From assembly GCF_000296815.2 (NCBI RefSeq), contig NZ_CAIT01000009.1, positions 310,001 through 374,000 on the forward strand: a stretch of 64,000 nucleotides of DNA, read 5' to 3'. Below, piece by piece: positions 23,644 to 31,656 of this stretch. The notes beneath the pieces were generated by a model. That model was given only the letters and a program-made list of their open reading frames with translations, had not been told where the DNA came from and ran no database searches. How positions within the stretch are numbered: the stretch's first letter is position 1; every line of letters starts with the position of its first letter. A program made the translations under genes and the position numbers. This stretch comes from Fibrisoma limi BUZ 3 (GTDB lineage: Bacteria; Bacteroidota; Bacteroidia; Cytophagales; Spirosomataceae).

Positions 23644-25473
23644 CTACGCAAAATAATACAACACCCCTACACTCACCGCCGTCAGCAACCCAGCCCAAAT
23701 AAGGTCATTACTCAAACTAAAGCCAGCACGAGATACAACCTCGCTCTTTCGCTCTTTTACTCTTTCGCTCTTTGGTCCTAAGAACAACCCAAACGTAGCC
23801 AGAGCCGCCCAAACGGCAACGCTTTTCGGGGAGAGACCGCCCAGAAAAATCAACCCAACGAACACGGCTTGCACCAGCAGGAACAAACCGACCGCCCGGG
23901 CTAACTGGCCGGCGTCGATGTCGACACGTAGGCGCTCGAAGCCTTCGGGGCGGAGGTTGGGGAAAGCGGTTCGGCTCAGGACGATGAGTGTTGTTAACGT
24001 CAGCAGGAACGTCAGGAAGACGCGGTGCATGAAGTTCAGCTTTTCGCCAAAAACGGCCGCAACGGATGGGTTTGTCCCGAGAAAGTTGTTGTACATAAAT
24101 TCAGCCAGCAGGCCGTAGAAGGGGGCTGCGGCCATGGCAATCACGGCCGCCCGCGCCGAAGCGCCCCGCCAGAGAATCCCGACAAAAAACGCAACCATGA
24201 TACCGGGAGTGAAGTACGACAACTGCGCCGACACTTTTAGCATGAAGTTGTTGGTTCGGTCGGGCGTATACGTCCACAGCGCCAGGCCGATACTGGCCAC
24301 CACCATCACCAGAATCATCAGCCGCCCGAAGCGCACAATCTGCTTATCCGTTGCTTTCGGATTGACGTACTTCTGATACACATCGACCGTCAGCAAGGTC
24401 GTGGCCGAGTTCATCATCGAATCCACGGACGAGAACGTAGCGGCCGTCAGGCCCGCCAAGATCATCCCGACCAGGCCCGTACCGGGCGGAATCACCGTTT
24501 CAACCAGCTTCAGAAAGGCGTTGTCGGAATTGAAATCCATACCGTTGAAACGAGAGCGAAACAGGTAATACGCGGCCACACCGGCCGAGATGCTAAAAAA
24601 CGGAATTGTCAGTTTGAGAAAGCCGCTGGCAATAACGCCTTTTCGGGCATCGCTGTCGGAGTTGGCGGCCAGGACGCGTTGCACCAGAAACTGGTTCGTC
24701 GAGAAGTTGAAACAATGCTGAAGCAATAAGCCGGTAAAAATGCCTGTCCACGGCAGATTCGGGTGGTTGCTGGGCAGGTACAGGTGCATCTTCTGTGCCT
24801 CGCGGGGTTGAGCCGCGTCGAGATTAAGCAGTCCCGTAAAGCCACCAATTTCGGGCTGGCTCAGCGTGAAGTAAGCCACGGCCGTACCAGCCGCCAGCAT
24901 CATCAGCGTCTGGATGGTGTCGGTCACGACGATACTTTCCATACCGCCCCAGATGGTATATGAACACGTAATCAGGCCAATCAGGATCAGCCCCGTTGTG
25001 TATGACATCTCGAAGCTTGTTCCCCCAAACAGCCACTGCAAGGTCAGGCTCCCGACGTAGAACGAGCCAACCAGTTGCACCAGAATGATCAGGATGAGTA
25101 GAATGGTATAGAGCAGCCGCGCCTTGTCATTGTAGCGCACTTCGAGGTACTGCGAGAGGGTAAATACGTCCAGTCGCCGGTAGGACGTCAGGAAGACGAA
25201 GCACAGCAGCAGGATAGCCGGAAAGACGATTTCGTAATGTGCCTGTACGAAGCCGATGGAGTAGCCAATGCCCAGCATCCCGATCAGATGAAACGAACTA
25301 ATATTCGTCCCAAACACCGACCCCGCCACCGCCCACCATTTGATGTTACGCCCGGCCAGGAAGTAGTCTTCAGCGGTTTTCTTCCGGAGCGCGATGATGA
25401 TCCCGGCCGTTGGCATAATGGCCAGCATCCCGATCAGGACGATGATATCGATGGTTTGGAGTTGGGATAGCAT
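23644..25473 (-). CDS. Sodium:solute symporter (SSS family)
   Basis: An inner-membrane transporter of about 609 residues with some 13-14 hydrophobic segments. It couples sodium entry to uptake of a sugar or similar solute. Family landmarks are AEDYFLAGRNIKWWAVAGS near the N-terminus, SSFHLIGMLGIGYSIG, the WGGMESIVVTDTIQ segment, and GLVGMILAGLTAATFSSVDS with the sodium-site serines. The ATG at 25473 gives the normal N-terminus (MLSQLQTIDIIVLIG); a longer open frame to 25515 runs into a palindromic repeat and is unlikely. The C-terminal cytoplasmic loop contains a short duplicated SER..KERKSE stretch. The substrate is unknown. Confidence 0.9.
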   Translation of the reverse strand: MLSQLQTIDIIVLIGMLAIMPTAGIIIALRKKTAEDYFLAGRNIKWWAVAGSVFGTNISSFHLIGMLGIGYSIGFVQAHYEIVFPAILLLCFVFLTSYRRLDVFTLSQYLEVRYNDKARLLYTILLILIILVQLVGSFYVGSLTLQWLFGGTSFEMSYTTGLILIGLITCSYTIWGGMESIVVTDTIQTLMMLAAGTAVAYFTLSQPEIGGFTGLLNLDAAQPREAQKMHLYLPSNHPNLPWTGIFTGLLLQHCFNFSTNQFLVQRVLAANSDSDARKGVIASGFLKLTIPFFSISAGVAAYYLFRSRFNGMDFNSDNAFLKLVETVIPPGTGLVGMILAGLTAATFSSVDSMMNSATTLLTVDVYQKYVNPKATDKQIVRFGRLMILVMVVASIGLALWTYTPDRTNNFMLKVSAQLSYFTPGIMVAFFVGILWRGASARAAVIAMAAAPFYGLLAEFMYNNFLGTNPSVAAVFGEKLNFMHRVFLTFLLTLTTLIVLSRTAFPNLRPEGFERLRVDIDAGQLARAVGLFLLVQAVFVGLIFLGGLSPKSVAVWAALATFGLFLGPKSERVKERKSEVVSRAGFSLSNDLIWAGLLTAVSVGVLYYFA

Positions 25474-25474
25474 G

Positions 25475-25566
25475 TTTTTAACCGCAAAGACGCCAAGATA
25501 CCGCAAAGGGCGCAAAGGATTTCTTAGCGTTCTTTGCGCTAACCTCTGCGTCTTTGCGGTTAAAAA
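25475..25566. repeat. Long inverted-repeat intergenic element
   Basis: TTTTTAACCGCAAAGACGC (25475-25493) and its exact complement (25548-25566) flank further paired GCAAAG/CTTTGC units. It fills the gap between the symporter start and the end of the monooxygenase gene. It resembles the widespread AACCGCAAAGACGC repeats of Bacteroidota and could act as a processing hairpin or terminator for the upstream transcript. Confidence 0.8.
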
Positions 25567-26739
25567 TTATTGATAAGCCAGTTGCCCGTATGTCAACGGC
25601 GTGGCGGGGGTTGTCACGGGTCTCCTCCCCTGCACATCGCCCAGCCGGACGTTCGGCAAATGAGGTAAGACCAGCCGACCGAAGTATTCACATTCCTCGA
25701 TCAATGGATACCCCGACAAAACGAACGACCGGAAGCCCATATCCATGTAGCGGTTCAGCTTCGCGACGATCTGTTCAGGCGTCCCGACCAGCGCGGCTCC
25801 GGCTCCCGACCGTGCCCGACCGATTCCGGTCCACAACAGCGGTTCGACAAAACCTTCCTCATCGGCATTCTGACGCAACGCATCCTGACGTAGCACTCCT
25901 AACGACTTAGAATCCTGTGTCCGGTGTTTAAGCGCTTCGGCCTGCTGGGCGTCAAACTTCGACATCAGGTGCCGGGTGAACGCCCGGGCTTCCTCCTCCG
26001 TTTCCCGTACCACAACGTGAATCCGCAGTCCGAAGTCAATGGTCCGGCCATACTTTTCGGCGCGGGCCGATACGTCCTGCATGGTCGTGTACAGGCTTTC
26101 TTCGTTCTCCGGCCACATCAGGAACACATCGCAGTATCTGGCGCATACCTCCCTCGCTCCATCCGCAATCCCCCCGAAATACAGCAACGGACCACCGTTT
26201 TGCTGATACGGCTTCACCGGATCACTGGCTAAGCTTAGTTTGCCGTAGATGGGCCCTTCGTGCTCCACGCGGTCTTTCGTCCATCCCTGTTGCAGGATTT
26301 CGATGGTTTCTGAACACCGTTGGTACCGTACGGCTCCGTCTTCTTTCAGACCCGGCAGGTCGGAGTTGATGATGTTGATGGTTAATCGCCCTTCCAGCAG
26401 GTGATCGAGCGTACTGATGGCCCGCGCCAGCATCGGCGGGTGAACTTCGCCGGTACGGATAGCAACCAGCAGACTAATATCACTGGTCAGTTTCGCAACG
26501 GCCGATGCAAACGCGATCGGGTCCTGCCCAACAACGTAGGAGGTCGGCAGCAGTATATTTTTAAACCCGTACTTTTCGGCCGTCAGCAGAATATCGCGAC
26601 AGTGTTCAAAACTGCTCCGCCGTTCCGGGTCAAGCTGTCCTAAAAATTCGGTGTCCCCTCCGCACAGGTCATCAAACCAGGCGATCTCAGCCACGCGCTC
26701 GGTGGTACGGACAGGAATTGGTGTTATTGTGTCAAGCAT
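25567..26739 (-). CDS. LLM-class flavin-dependent monooxygenase (alkanesulfonate monooxygenase-like)
   Basis: A TIM-barrel FMNH2-dependent oxygenase of about 390 residues that resembles SsuD. Such enzymes release sulfite from alkanesulfonates, but related ones act on other substrates. Landmarks are the early AEIAWFDDL, KYGFKNILLPTSYVVGQDPI, VAIRTGEVHPPMLARAISTL, LEGRLTINIINSDLPG and the C-terminal VGTPEQIVAKLNRYMDMGF. The ATG at 26739 gives the usual start and overlaps the stop of the upstream alpha-glucosidase by 8 bases, so the two are probably co-transcribed although metabolically unrelated. No ssuE or sulfonate transporter is adjacent, so the substrate is open. Confidence 0.88.
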   Translation of the reverse strand: MLDTITPIPVRTTERVAEIAWFDDLCGGDTEFLGQLDPERRSSFEHCRDILLTAEKYGFKNILLPTSYVVGQDPIAFASAVAKLTSDISLLVAIRTGEVHPPMLARAISTLDHLLEGRLTINIINSDLPGLKEDGAVRYQRCSETIEILQQGWTKDRVEHEGPIYGKLSLASDPVKPYQQNGGPLLYFGGIADGAREVCARYCDVFLMWPENEESLYTTMQDVSARAEKYGRTIDFGLRIHVVVRETEEEARAFTRHLMSKFDAQQAEALKHRTQDSKSLGVLRQDALRQNADEEGFVEPLLWTGIGRARSGAGAALVGTPEQIVAKLNRYMDMGFRSFVLSGYPLIEECEYFGRLVLPHLPNVRLGDVQGRRPVTTPATPLTYGQLAYQ

Positions 26740-28504
26740 AAGGTGCAAGGATACGCGCTTCAAAGGGCCGTAGTGCAAAAGACGAAGTGGTATAGTTTGA
26801 TAGAACTACTTCGCCTGTTTCAACCTCCGGTACGTACACGTCCTGGTCTGAAAAGTTTGCCAAAATTACCAAACGTTCGTCGTTGGCGATCCGTTCGTAT
26901 GCCCAAACGGCAGGATGTTCGGGCAACAGGTCGCGGTACATACCCTCCCAGATAGCCGGGGTCTGTTTACGCCAGCGAATCAGTTTTTTGTAATAACTCA
27001 GCACCGAGTCCGCTCGTACCTGCTGATCCGCTACGTTAATCTGCGGGTAGTTTGGATTGATTTTAAGCCAGGGAGAAACCTCGGTCAGACGTGACTCGGT
27101 CTGACGTGACCCGGTCAGACGTTCCGTCAGACCTACTGGCCCCTCACTGGTCTGACGGAACGTCTGACCACCCACCGTGGGTTCACCATGAATCTGCCCA
27201 TCCCTCTGACCGCCATCCGGCATAAAGCCGGCATTCGGGCCATCATGCCATTGCATCGGCGTTCGGGCGTGGTCGCGGGCGATGCGGTTAGCGGTCTGCA
27301 AAAAGACCTCCGCCGACTGCCCACCGTCGACAACCAGCGCTTGCCAGGCGTTTTTCACCTGGATATCGTCATACTCGTCGATGCTGTTGAACGGGCAGTT
27401 GGTCATACCGATTTCGTCGCCCTGGTAGATACTAGGCGTACCGCGCTGGGTCAGCAGCACCGTTGCCAGCATTGTCGTTGATTCGTAGAGATAACGCTCA
27501 GCATCGCCGAAACGCGACAAAACGCGCGGATTATCGTGGTTGCCGAAGTAGATGTTCTGCCAGCCCGTATCGCCCATCGTTTCGTCCCATTTGTGAAAAA
27601 TGGCTTTCAATTCTGGCAACGTAAACTCGGGAGCCGGATCGATAAAACGGTGTTCCTCACGCGGTACGGCATGATCAAAATGATAGATCATGTTCAGCTC
27701 CCGGCGGTCTTTGCCCACGTACAGATTCGCCTGCTCCGCCGAAACACCAAAGCCTTCTCCTACCGTCATACACTCGTAGTGGCTCAGCACCTCGCGGTTC
27801 ATTTCCTGCAGGAACTCGTGAATACGTGGACCATTTGCGTAGATGGTCAGATCACCGTAGCGGCCTTCGGGGTAGTCGGGAAACGTCGTGTCTTTCGACA
27901 GAAACGGGATCACGTCCATCCGAAAGCCATCTACGCCTTTGTCTAACCAGAAACGCATCATCTGGTAGATTTCCTGCCGAAGCTTCGGGTTTTCCCAGTT
28001 TAGATCGGGTTGTTTTTCGGCAAAGAGGTGAAGGTAGTATTCGCCCGTTTGCTCGTCAACTTTCCAGGCCGGACCGGAGAAGAACGACAGCCAGTTATTA
28101 GGCTCTTTGCCGTCTTTTGGCGCCCGCCAGATGTAGTAATCCCGATAGGGGTTATCCTTGCTCTTCCGCGACTCCTGAAACCAGCGATGCTCATCTGAAC
28201 TATGATTCACGACCAGATCAAGGATGAGCTTCATACCCCGCTTGTGTACCCCAGCCAGCAGCTCATCAAAATCGTCCATCGTGCCAAACGTCGGTTGGAT
28301 AGCCCGGTAGTCGGAAATATCGTAGCCATTGTCGGCGTTGGGCGACTGGAAGATGGGGCTCAGCCAAAGCACATCAACCCCCAGATCGTGGAGGTAATCT
28401 AGCTTCTGTATGATTCCCGGCAAATCGCCCACACCATCGCCATCCGAGTCGTTGAAGCTGCGGGGATAAATCTGGTAAATGATAGCTTTCTTAAAATCAG
28501 GCAT
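26732..28504 (-). CDS. GH13 alpha-glucosidase with an in-frame repeat insertion
   Basis: A 590-residue cytosolic alpha-amylase-family glucosidase (oligo-1,6-glucosidase-like) that releases glucose from short alpha-glucans. N-terminal IYQIYPRSFNDSDGDGVGDL is typical. Catalytic residues are seen: nucleophile Asp in DGFRMDVIPF, acid/base Glu in MTVGEGFG, and the transition-state Asp in YFGNHDNPR. DLVVNHSSDEH is also conserved. Between HDGPNAGFM and SPWLKINPNY, where relatives have only a short loop, about 45 extra residues are encoded by a palindromic repeat (27081-27169 and flanks). The frame is kept, so the protein is probably made with a surface loop. Confidence 0.92.
   Translation of the reverse strand: MPDFKKAIIYQIYPRSFNDSDGDGVGDLPGIIQKLDYLHDLGVDVLWLSPIFQSPNADNGYDISDYRAIQPTFGTMDDFDELLAGVHKRGMKLILDLVVNHSSDEHRWFQESRKSKDNPYRDYYIWRAPKDGKEPNNWLSFFSGPAWKVDEQTGEYYLHLFAEKQPDLNWENPKLRQEIYQMMRFWLDKGVDGFRMDVIPFLSKDTTFPDYPEGRYGDLTIYANGPRIHEFLQEMNREVLSHYECMTVGEGFGVSAEQANLYVGKDRRELNMIYHFDHAVPREEHRFIDPAPEFTLPELKAIFHKWDETMGDTGWQNIYFGNHDNPRVLSRFGDAERYLYESTTMLATVLLTQRGTPSIYQGDEIGMTNCPFNSIDEYDDIQVKNAWQALVVDGGQSAEVFLQTANRIARDHARTPMQWHDGPNAGFMPDGGQRDGQIHGEPTVGGQTFRQTSEGPVGLTERLTGSRQTESRLTEVSPWLKINPNYPQINVADQQVRADSVLSYYKKLIRWRKQTPAIWEGMYRDLLPEHPAVWAYERIANDERLVILANFSDQDVYVPEVETGEVVLSNYTTSSFALRPFEARILAPYA
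27081..27169. repeat. Palindromic repeat inserted in the alpha-glucosidase gene
   Basis: A perfect 21-bp inverted repeat (27113-27133 and 27149-27169; arm GGTCAGACGTTCCGTCAGAC plus C) with a 15-base loop is preceded by two more GGTCAGACG/GGTCTGACG units (27083 and 27098). The whole block is multiple-unit and in frame inside a GH13 gene. Confidence 0.88.
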
Positions 28505-28586
28505 ACGACTACCAGATTACCTCGACCTGGTCTTTGTACCATCTAAATTTCTGATCGGCCGACATCACCGGCGTTTAAAAGTCTAC

Positions 28587-31457
28587 CTACCGCATCAGCT
28601 CGTCAAACGTGATCGACACGTAGTACAGGGCACCGATCCGGGCCAGACCGTACCCTTGCGCGTAGTACTGGTTCAGAACATTCGTGCCGCCTACCTTCAC
28701 GGTCGATTTAATTTCCGGCACCTTGTACGACACCTGCGCATCGAGACTACTCCAGGCCGGCAGCCACACATCGCCCTGCGTGGTGCCCTGCTCAACCCAC
28801 GTCCGGTCAGTCCAGCGGTACGTGATCGTAGCCCCCAGTCGGTCGGTCAGTCGCGGATTGCTCAGGCTGATGTTGTACCGGTTCTCCGGCGAAATGAAGA
28901 AATTCCGGCCCAGTTGCGCTACCTCCGGATTGCTCATTTTCCGTTTCACTACCGGATTACCCGCGCGGTCGTTGCGGACATTGCCACGGGCATCGCGCAA
29001 CGTAATCAGGCCGATCTGATACGCGTAGTTTCCACTCAGCGTGTAGCCGTTTTTCAGGCCATACTCAATCCCGATACCGGCCCCCCGCACGAAGATTTCG
29101 TTCGTATTGTTAAAGTTAACCTGCAACGTCCGGTAGTTCGACGGTGTCAGCAGCGCATTGACACCCGCTCCCGGTGTCAGTAATTGAAACACACTCTGGG
29201 CCGCAATGAAATCGGAGTAGCGGCTACCAAAATAATAAGCGTCGAGGTAGAGCCGACTGCCGACAACAGTCTTGTAGCCCACTTCCCAGGTTTTGATTTT
29301 CTCTGTGGTATACTGGGCCGGGTCGATGACAAATGGCTGGGGAGCCGCGGCCGTATTCGGGTTTGCCTGGAAAGGCGTAGTTTCATTAACCAGATAGCCC
29401 GGATTTGCGATCAGTCCGGCCCCGGTGTAGGCCAGCACTGTCCCCCCTACTTCGCCCCCCTGACCCGTGCCCGGTATGGCGAACAACTGCCCCGGCGACG
29501 GATTGCGGAACGCCGACTGCCAGGAGCCGCGCAGGTTGTGGACACCGTAGCTGATCACACCCGACGCCCGGGGGGTGAAGCCTCCCTTCAAATACTGGTT
29601 TTTGTCGTATCGCAGCGCAACCGTAGGCTTAAACGTCAGCCCGGCTACGACCGGAAACGTTTTCGACAGTTGTGCATATCCCCCGTATTCGTCAATGGTG
29701 TATTCCGAGCCATCGGGTTTGCGTGGGAACGCGGTGCCGCCCGACTCCAGGACGTAGCGCCGATAACTTCCGCCCACCAGCAGATCAGCCACCCGTAGCA
29801 GCTTCGAGAAGTTATACATGCCCTCATAGTGCCAGAGTTGCGAATTATCGCGGAAGCGCGTACCACGAACGTTGGTCAACCCCGGTACAAAATCCGTGTT
29901 GTACGTACCGCTGACGGCATCACGAATCCGGTTGAACTCCGGCGACCCAGGCTCAAAACGACCCCGGTTGGCGGTCTGACGGGCCTGCTCTACGGTCGTT
30001 TTGTTCTCGATGTAAGCCTGACCGAACTCAGAAGCCCACTGGTTGATCGGCTTCCAGGCGTTGTTGATGGCAACGGCCGTCTGGCCGATGTTCCAGCCTT
30101 CGGCCTTCTGCTGCGTTGTGTAGGCACGGACGAAGAAGTTCTCGCCCCGGACTTCGGCCTTGAACTGGTGCCGGTTGTAATTGGGAAAGTACTCCCGGAA
30201 ACCGGCGGTCCGGATGAAGTTACCATTACCATAGTACCAGCCCAGCGAAGCTTCAATGGTGTTGGTCAGTTTGTAATGCAATGCTACGTTGGCCCGGTTA
30301 CTGAACACTTTCCCCTCGTTGCCCAGTACGTCGATTTCACGGTAACCGGTGCGCGTCACGAGCTGATTCTGAAGCTCCGGCCGAGAGTAGTTGGCCGGAA
30401 AGCGGAACGAACCGCCCGGTACGTTGATATCGTCGCCATAAATATTGACCCCGTCATACTGAAAATTTGTACTTGGGTCGTTGTTTGGCACGTAGCCGAT
30501 ACCGGTAGCAACCCCGCCCCGCGACGCATCGGTGGTAAAGAAGCCCGGGCGGGCGTTGGTCGAACGGTCGCTGTAATCATCAGCGATGAAGTCCGTACCG
30601 GTCAATCGCTGGAAGTTCACCTTGTAGGCAAAACGCGTACCGATCTGTTTAGCATACCGAACGGCTACGTCCAGGTACGGTTTCGGACCAAAATCGTCCT
30701 TGCCGAAGTTGTTGGCACCGAGTTTAAGCTGGGCGCTCAGCCCCTGGTACGTAAACGGATTCTTGCTGGTCGTGAGCATCAGTCCCTGTAGTGCATCCGG
30801 TCCGTACAACGCCGACGATGCCCCCGGAATCAGTTCGATGCTCTCTACATCGAGGTCCGAGATACCGGCTACCGTTCCGAAACCAAAACCCAGGCCCGGC
30901 GACCGGTTGTCCATGTAGTCGGTGAGCTGCACGAACCGGTTGTTGTTGTTGGCCCCGAAGCCCCGCACGTTTACCGACCGGAAGGTCAGGCTCTGGGTCA
31001 GCAGGTCGACACCCTTCACATTCTGCAACGCATCGAATGGCGTAGCGGCCGGTGAACTGGCAAACTGCCGGGGTCCCAGCTTCTCGACCGTAACGGCGGC
31101 CTTGGCGATACTTTCCTCCACGCGGCTGGCCGAAACGATCACTTCATCAGCTAAAATGGCTTGTTCCGTCAGTTCCACCGTTACGTTGCGAAAATTGTTA
31201 CCGCGCACCGGTACGCTTTGGGTAGCGTAGCCCACAAACGACACCTGCAACGTCAGCGGAAGGTCCCGGCTGGTTTTCAGTTCAAAGCGGCCTTTCTCAT
31301 TCGTGATGGTTCCGGTGGTGGTTCCACTCACCGTAACGGTTACACCAGCCAGCGGCTGTTTCCTGGCGTCGGTGACCGTACCGGCTATGTTGGTCTGGGC
31401 AGTAACAAAACCCGTGCCCCACAAGATAAAGAACAGAATTATGGAGACTTGTCTCAT
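28587..31457 (-). CDS. TonB-dependent receptor
   Basis: An outer-membrane transporter of about 956 residues. A signal peptide (about 1-20, ending FVTAQ) leads into a carboxypeptidase-regulatory-like domain (GTVTDARKQPLAGVTVTVSG), then a plug with VEKLGPRQFASSPAATPFDAL, FRSVNVRGFG and DVESIELIPGASSALYGPDA. A long barrel ends YYVSITFDELMR. An internal ATG at 31457 gives the proper signal-peptide start; a TTG at 31472 is the only upstream alternative. There is no SusD-like gene beside it, so a polysaccharide role is not supported. It precedes the alpha-glucosidase by 82 bases on the same strand, which hints at an alpha-glucan or maltose link, but that is inference. Confidence 0.88.
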   Translation of the reverse strand: MRQVSIILFFILWGTGFVTAQTNIAGTVTDARKQPLAGVTVTVSGTTTGTITNEKGRFELKTSRDLPLTLQVSFVGYATQSVPVRGNNFRNVTVELTEQAILADEVIVSASRVEESIAKAAVTVEKLGPRQFASSPAATPFDALQNVKGVDLLTQSLTFRSVNVRGFGANNNNRFVQLTDYMDNRSPGLGFGFGTVAGISDLDVESIELIPGASSALYGPDALQGLMLTTSKNPFTYQGLSAQLKLGANNFGKDDFGPKPYLDVAVRYAKQIGTRFAYKVNFQRLTGTDFIADDYSDRSTNARPGFFTTDASRGGVATGIGYVPNNDPSTNFQYDGVNIYGDDINVPGGSFRFPANYSRPELQNQLVTRTGYREIDVLGNEGKVFSNRANVALHYKLTNTIEASLGWYYGNGNFIRTAGFREYFPNYNRHQFKAEVRGENFFVRAYTTQQKAEGWNIGQTAVAINNAWKPINQWASEFGQAYIENKTTVEQARQTANRGRFEPGSPEFNRIRDAVSGTYNTDFVPGLTNVRGTRFRDNSQLWHYEGMYNFSKLLRVADLLVGGSYRRYVLESGGTAFPRKPDGSEYTIDEYGGYAQLSKTFPVVAGLTFKPTVALRYDKNQYLKGGFTPRASGVISYGVHNLRGSWQSAFRNPSPGQLFAIPGTGQGGEVGGTVLAYTGAGLIANPGYLVNETTPFQANPNTAAAPQPFVIDPAQYTTEKIKTWEVGYKTVVGSRLYLDAYYFGSRYSDFIAAQSVFQLLTPGAGVNALLTPSNYRTLQVNFNNTNEIFVRGAGIGIEYGLKNGYTLSGNYAYQIGLITLRDARGNVRNDRAGNPVVKRKMSNPEVAQLGRNFFISPENRYNISLSNPRLTDRLGATITYRWTDRTWVEQGTTQGDVWLPAWSSLDAQVSYKVPEIKSTVKVGGTNVLNQYYAQGYGLARIGALYYVSITFDELMR

Positions 31458-31561
31458 AGACAGGCTATTCAAAAAAAATAATAGTTAGTAAGCGATGAGT
31501 GCAAAGATTATGAACTTTAGCATCAGAAAAAATTCTCGCCAATGATAAAGTTTTCATAGAA

Positions 31562-31593
31562 ATATGCGCAGAACCGAATGGATCTGCGCATAT
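31562..31593 (-). terminator. Hairpin downstream of the second TonB receptor gene
   Basis: ATATGCGCAGA and TCTGCGCATAT form a perfect 11-bp stem with a 10-base loop, 64 bases beyond the stop at 31657. On the minus strand it is followed by TTTCTATG, a weak T-rich tail. Confidence 0.55.
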
Positions 31594-31656
31594 GTTGTTC
31601 ATCAAAACACAGGTTCGTGCAACGCCATGATGCCTTGCCCAGACTCAGTCGCGTCG

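Noticed and set aside
29829-30791. A 320-codon plus-strand open frame inside the TonB receptor region
   Set aside because: It is antisense to conserved TonB receptor sequence with no independent signal or start context.
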